Assembly: GCA_004352715.1 (NCBI GenBank) | Contig: SCFE01000106.1 | Location: forward strand, 788,334-852,333 | DNA: 64,000 nucleotides | Direction of reading: 5' to 3' | From: Hofstenia miamia | Taxonomy: Eukaryota > Xenacoelomorpha > Acoela | In this document: piece by piece, positions 25,901 to 31,900 of the stretch | Numbering within the stretch: the stretch's first letter is position 1 | Layout of the letters: every line of letters starts with the position of its first letter | The notes under the pieces: model-generated | Seen by the model: only the letters and a program-made list of their open reading frames with translations | Databases searched by the model: none | What the model was told of the DNA's origin: nothing | Translations under genes and position numbers: made by a program

Positions 25901-28900
25901 CTTCAAAATGATAGATTTTCAACTTGGAATACTTGTTTGCTCTTAAAACTTATTACAATTCATTTTAGTTTCAAGAATTTTAAACTTTTTGGTTTTAAGC
26001 GCGAATTTTTTAGTATGGAGAGATTGTCCATTTAAATTCTAGTTGTAGCTTTTTCCATTATTTATTTAAATTTTGAGATGAGTAACATTACAAAATTGGA
26101 TTGTTTAGTTCTTTATTCAATAATAAGTTTGTTTATAATCTCTACTCATTAAATTTCATCCAAAATTGTTTAGCAATTACTTTTTGACTGCGATGCAATT
26201 AGTTCAACTGTGAAGTTTCAAATTCCCGAGTCTACCATTTTCAATGTCACTTTCTCAGTTACTCCCCATTGTGTTGGTCCTATTACTATCATTGGTAAGT
26301 TGTTTACGTAGGGGTTACGCTTAGATTTATGTGGGACAAGTTATGTTTGGTTCCGATGCACAAATTATTTCTTTGGTCCTGATCCCAAGAAGTAAATTTT
26401 GATCCTTGTCCCTGTTCTGGCAATCGCTAGCGGCTTTAAACAGACTGAAATATGTGGCTGACGCTTAACTACCGAAATTAATATTAATTGTATTATTTTT
26501 AAACACATGAAGTGTTTAATATTTAAAATACCAGGGTGAGACTTCTTACTACTATGCACATATAGCTATTTGGTTCCGAGACGGTAGGTTTCTATCGAGT
26601 CCAATATCTGGTCGCGAAGTAATATTTTACTTCTGGGTATCTCATCTGGTCCCAATTCCTATGGGGCAGGTACCGTCCCGCACACCTATTTGCACTGTCA
26701 AATTTCTACGACCTAATCCTATGTTTGGTAAGCAAAATGCTTGACATGTACCACTCCTGTCAAACACAGTGTCAGACAAGATATCTTCATTTAAACATTC
26801 GTCAAACAAGCAAATTATTTAACAATAAAAACCTATTAAATTAATAATAATTGGTAAAAAAAAAGAATTAAACTATTCCCTTACCTATTCCATTGTGGAA
26901 TGCGCCTTCCATATTTCCGTATAAATATTGTGTATTTGCTTTTGCTATAGTTTAAACAAACTTTACAGGGAATTCACAACACAGTGATTAATAAATTAAT
27001 TTACTTTAAATCCTTTTCCTTGTTATTGGTGTTTTGATGCGAAGCATTATTATTTAATTTACATCATCGCAAAAAGGTTATTTGGGAGCATTACATATTT
27101 ATTGACAAGAAAATAAATATCACGTAAATACATACATTTTACCAACAATGGTCAGAAAACGAACTCTGTGCATATCAATAGCAAACAAATTTATACAAAC
27201 TGTAAAGCAGAAATTGCAGTAAGTGCAATGAAGTGCAGTAAGTGTCTGATGAATAGTTTATAGTTTATCGTAGAGTGACAATATGAGTTTAGCATGGACC
27301 CGAACAAGATCCGATCATAGTATTTACGTACTAGCCGAACTAAACCTTAAAATGTCATACCCGAACCCGATACTATCAAAATATTTACATACTACCCGAA
27401 CCAAACCCGAAAATGTAATACCATCCCGATCCAAAGTCCGAAATCGGGTTTTCGATGTCACTCTCTAGCGTAGCACAAAAATATTTGTGAAAGGATTAAA
27501 ATTAAGAAACTTCGTTTTTGCTAGAAATTCAAAAAAGTTCATTTTCAATTTACTCCGATCTCTTTTATTTTTTAAAGATTTACTAACCAAAATTTTTTGA
27601 GAATCTGAGATGCTGTTTTAAAAAATCCTTGTTTAGCTAGTTATGTTCTAAGAAACAGCATTAGTTGTGCTAGCCATCGTGAAGGTTTAAAACTTATTCA
27701 TATTTGTAAAAATAATTTTAAAGTATTTATTGCGAAAATAACTATAAAGTGTGGTATATTTTTACTTAGGATATACTTGCCATGTCTATAACTTTACTAG
27801 TACAGTGATGCTTTCTAACTTAAGCAGAGTGGTGTATCCCTGGGGAACCACTGCAAAAGTGATCGCTTCTTTACCACAGTGCTCTTCCGAGTCCTTCTGT
27901 GATATATCTCGAACAGTATACCATGGCGAACTGTGAGTTTATATTTTTTTTAAACTTTGCCTGTGAGGTTGTGTGGAAAATTATTTTTTGAAATTGAGTG
28001 GTTATAGAAGTACAAGCTTACTACTAATGCATATGTGCGAATTTTATCAACATCACAGTTTCATCTTGATTCTCAATTCATGATGATTAAAAGCTTTTTG
28101 TAGTAAATTTATGGTATCTGTTGTAGTAAAATATATTTGCAAAAAGTTTTTAGTTGAATATTTGAGTTTTTGTAATTTTAGGATTGTAAGGCGGTTGGAC
28201 TTGAAGTGTGAAAATGAAGTTTCTGTCAGTCGGATAACCTGTAGTCACGTTCCCATTTGTAAGCATTTGTTTTACAATCTTACTTTATTATGATAGTCCA
28301 CATATGCCTGGACTTTTACTTTTACATTATGACTTGTTTTTTTTATTTCATGTTTGTCTTAATAACTTTATTCAATTGCTTCCCTATTAAATCAAATTAA
28401 CAAAGTTATCAATAATGGAATAATTACCAAGTCTATACTTATGAACCGTTGTATAGGACTTCATAATGTATTGTTTGCCCAGCAAATGTAAGTAAAGGAA
28501 AATGTAACAGACACACGAGACATTCCAATTGAGAGTTTATACAAAGTAGTTGAACAAATTACTGTTCAAAATTGGAGTGATTTCCACACGACTTCTTATT
28601 GCAGAATGTTCTTGTAAGAGGTTATGCAATTGACAGTTCCTTTTTCTAGTTTAAAATCGTTGAAGTTACATTTCAAAATTGTTTTTTAAGTGTAGTAATG
28701 CTGAATAACATAAGTGCTTTAAGCATATGTTTTTGCAATGCTTTTTAAACGTTTTTATTTCAAAATCCTCATAGAATTTTTTTGAAAGTTGAAAAATATT
28801 TTTTGGCATTCGTCCATTCGGAATTTTGTAACAGACTTTCTACAAAAAGTAGCAATATATGGTTTTATTTCGTGAATAAAAGGAAAGATAGATGTTGCTA

Positions 28901-31900
28901 AACTATCAACTTGCTACTCAATGTTGACCATTTTAATGATATTTAATTTGTTTAAATTCAAATAAACAATGAAATTTTAATTAAACGATAGTTTAAATTA
29001 ACTTGAATGAACAAAGTGCATTCAAACTATGACTTATGCGAAAAGTAGGTAAATTCAAATCAATTATCTATCGTCTGTTTAGGTTCCAACGCAAATTTAT
29101 TTGGATAGTATCCATTGAAATCCTGTTTCTACTAGATAAGATTGAAGTCTTTAGGCAATGACTTATAGCATTTAGCTAGAGAAGGCAACATTCTGAGCAA
29201 GTATCCTGCACCTATTCTGAGAGGAAGTTGACTACACTTTCAGCAAATAGTTCAAAAGTAGTTTCTTCTAGAAAAGTGTCTTGTTACGGCCAGTTTTCTA
29301 TATGACATTGCAGATCAGCAACTTGAACCACAAAACCTGAACATCTAAGAGATTGGTTTGAATTATTACAGTAGGAGTACCGGTATCCGCCTATGTTTTC
29401 ATATACCTAGACAATAATATCTGATTTATTCAGATTTACATAACTTACGTTAAGATTTTGCTTTTTTCTCCAATAGTTCATCATATAAAGATTGATTAAA
29501 AGCAATGGGCTAAGTGTCAATATGCTATTATTGCTTGTTTGCTGCATTGTACATGCCCTCAACCTGCCGTTTAAATAAAGCCTGTCAAATAAACAAAGTT
29601 TAAACGAAATCGTTTGATTGCAGAATTTAAACAAACGGCTGATTTAAACGACGTTTGAAACCGTTTAAAACGATTCATTTAAATGGTCAACACTGTTGCT
29701 ATTACGTATTTTTAGCAAAATTTTAGTACCTTTAGGTTATGTTTAAGAGCAAAAGACATTGTTTTCAACGTTTAAAGCAGTTTTTTTGTATAAAACACTT
29801 TTTTCAACCATGGTTAAAGAGCTGAGTTTGTATCATTTTCAATGATTTCTAAAAATTTTGAAAAAACATGATTTCAGTTACAATTTGTGATTTAAGTTTC
29901 AGACACACTTAACCGTTATTGTAAATCACTTCAGGAGTTAGTCTCAGTTAATTTTCATGCCTGTTACATGTGATAACATTAGTCAAACTGAATTCCCTAA
30001 AACTTTCAGGCTAGTCCAGATAGCGATTGTTAGCTAGTCGTACACGATCGTAGAGTAACTCTTTCATGGATCTCTATAATACTATCAGGATCTGAACTGC
30101 ACTTTTGTAATTAATATTCAATGAATGGGTAAACATGTTTACTTCACTTTCTCGTTTACATTCAACACGCATTGATGAATGGGAAAAGTAGAACTCATAT
30201 TCTGTTAGTGTTAAAGAAATACTTGCCCTAGTCATAGTTTTCTCAAGTAAAATTTATTTTCTTTGAAGTCAAAATATTAATTTATCTTTTATATTTACAG
30301 CAATTTTTAGCTCCGTATATATCGCATAAAGAATTGCCATATACATTACCAATCTCCAAAGATCAGACTTTCAGCATAGAAGTTAAAGTCAGCACAAATG
30401 GTATTTTCACAAAAAGTATGTTTATCTTTGTTGCAAGTTGCTTTATTTCTCTTTTTATTACATAGTATATTGCATATTATAACGTAGTGTGTCAATATAC
30501 TAAATACGTTTTCTAAATATAAAATCGAAAAAAAGTGTTTTAAATTTAACAAGAGTTGCATAAACCTATCATTAATGGTAGACCACAGTGGTTCGCTATG
30601 TCAACCCAAAATGATAATAAATACTCGCAAATATCAATGGCAGCCTATGTTGGGAAATGGAAGATTGAAAATTGAAAAAACGATTATCATATGCCTCAAA
30701 TTGAACGACTTCCAAAAATTAATGGGAAGTGTGTGTGAGTTCATTAATTCCTTTTCGAAAGCTCGAATTATCTGCAACCAATTGCAAACCTTTGGATGAA
30801 CTTTGAATGTAAACAGCATGTCAAAGAGAACTCACCGAAAAATGCTGGAAATAACGTAAAGCCGCGAATCAAACATTCTATTTTTTCGTATTACTGAATG
30901 AAATTAACAGGTGCTGCTTAAGAATTTCCAAGACGTTTGGCCGTTTTGGAAGCAGTTTCTTTAAGGTAGTTCTAGCTCTGAATTGTGGATGGAGTTCAAC
31001 CCTTATACTGATGCTTTATATTTGGAGCATGAGGATGCGTGTCATCGCACATCCTATTTCACCAGATACTGAGAGCAGCACACTCCGCAAGCTTTACAAT
31101 GGCCGTTATTTTTAAGTACTTATTCGAAAAAACCGCCCAAAATTTAAGAATTCGATCCAGTGGGAAGTCAAAATGTAATAACATCAGAATAGAAATCCAG
31201 TTTGACCAAATTGATTTCCTTAGTCGAGGAAAGCAAATTGATGTTCAATAAGTGTTGGAAACACTTTAATGCTTAATTTCATATGGTTACATGCATTCCC
31301 CAGTTTGTTTATTTTCGAGAAACTTAAATATTTTTACCAGATTCTATATTTTCGAATTTTATATAATGAGTTTCTGTTGGATTAAATTCAGGTCTAAATT
31401 TCATTCTTATGTGGATCTCATGTTTACATTGTATACATCAAAATATACAGGGATGATCATAAATCGCTTTCTCCAGCACCAATTTTTGGATGGAGTGGAA
31501 TGTCTTCTTCCATGAGATATCAAATTCTCAGTTATATCTACTAGTCATTTGAACTTAAAGCTACCGCAACTTGAAAACAATAACGACTATGCAACAAAAT
31601 TTCACTCTGTCGGGAAAGAATGCAGTTGTAAATTAGTTACTGTTTGAACTAGACAAAACAATTTATGATAATCTTTGCATAGCGTTGACATTTTCCTGAA
31701 TGTGTATAACAATGAATGCCGCTGATGTCCAGATATATTTTTTTACTTTAGATGCAAGGAATAAATCCCATACAATTGAACACATATTCTATGTAAGATA
31801 CACTTCAGAACAAGGCGTATCCTCAAATTATGGGAGACAAAAAGTTTTGCAAACCTCCATTCGTGTTGAACAATCAGTAAATATAAAAGCAGTTTCATGC

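Noticed and set aside
28568-28618. Extended version of the tentative exon using the GTAAGA donor after NWSDFHTTSYCRMF
   Set aside because: The donor is better but leaves phase 2, which does not fit the exon at 30301.
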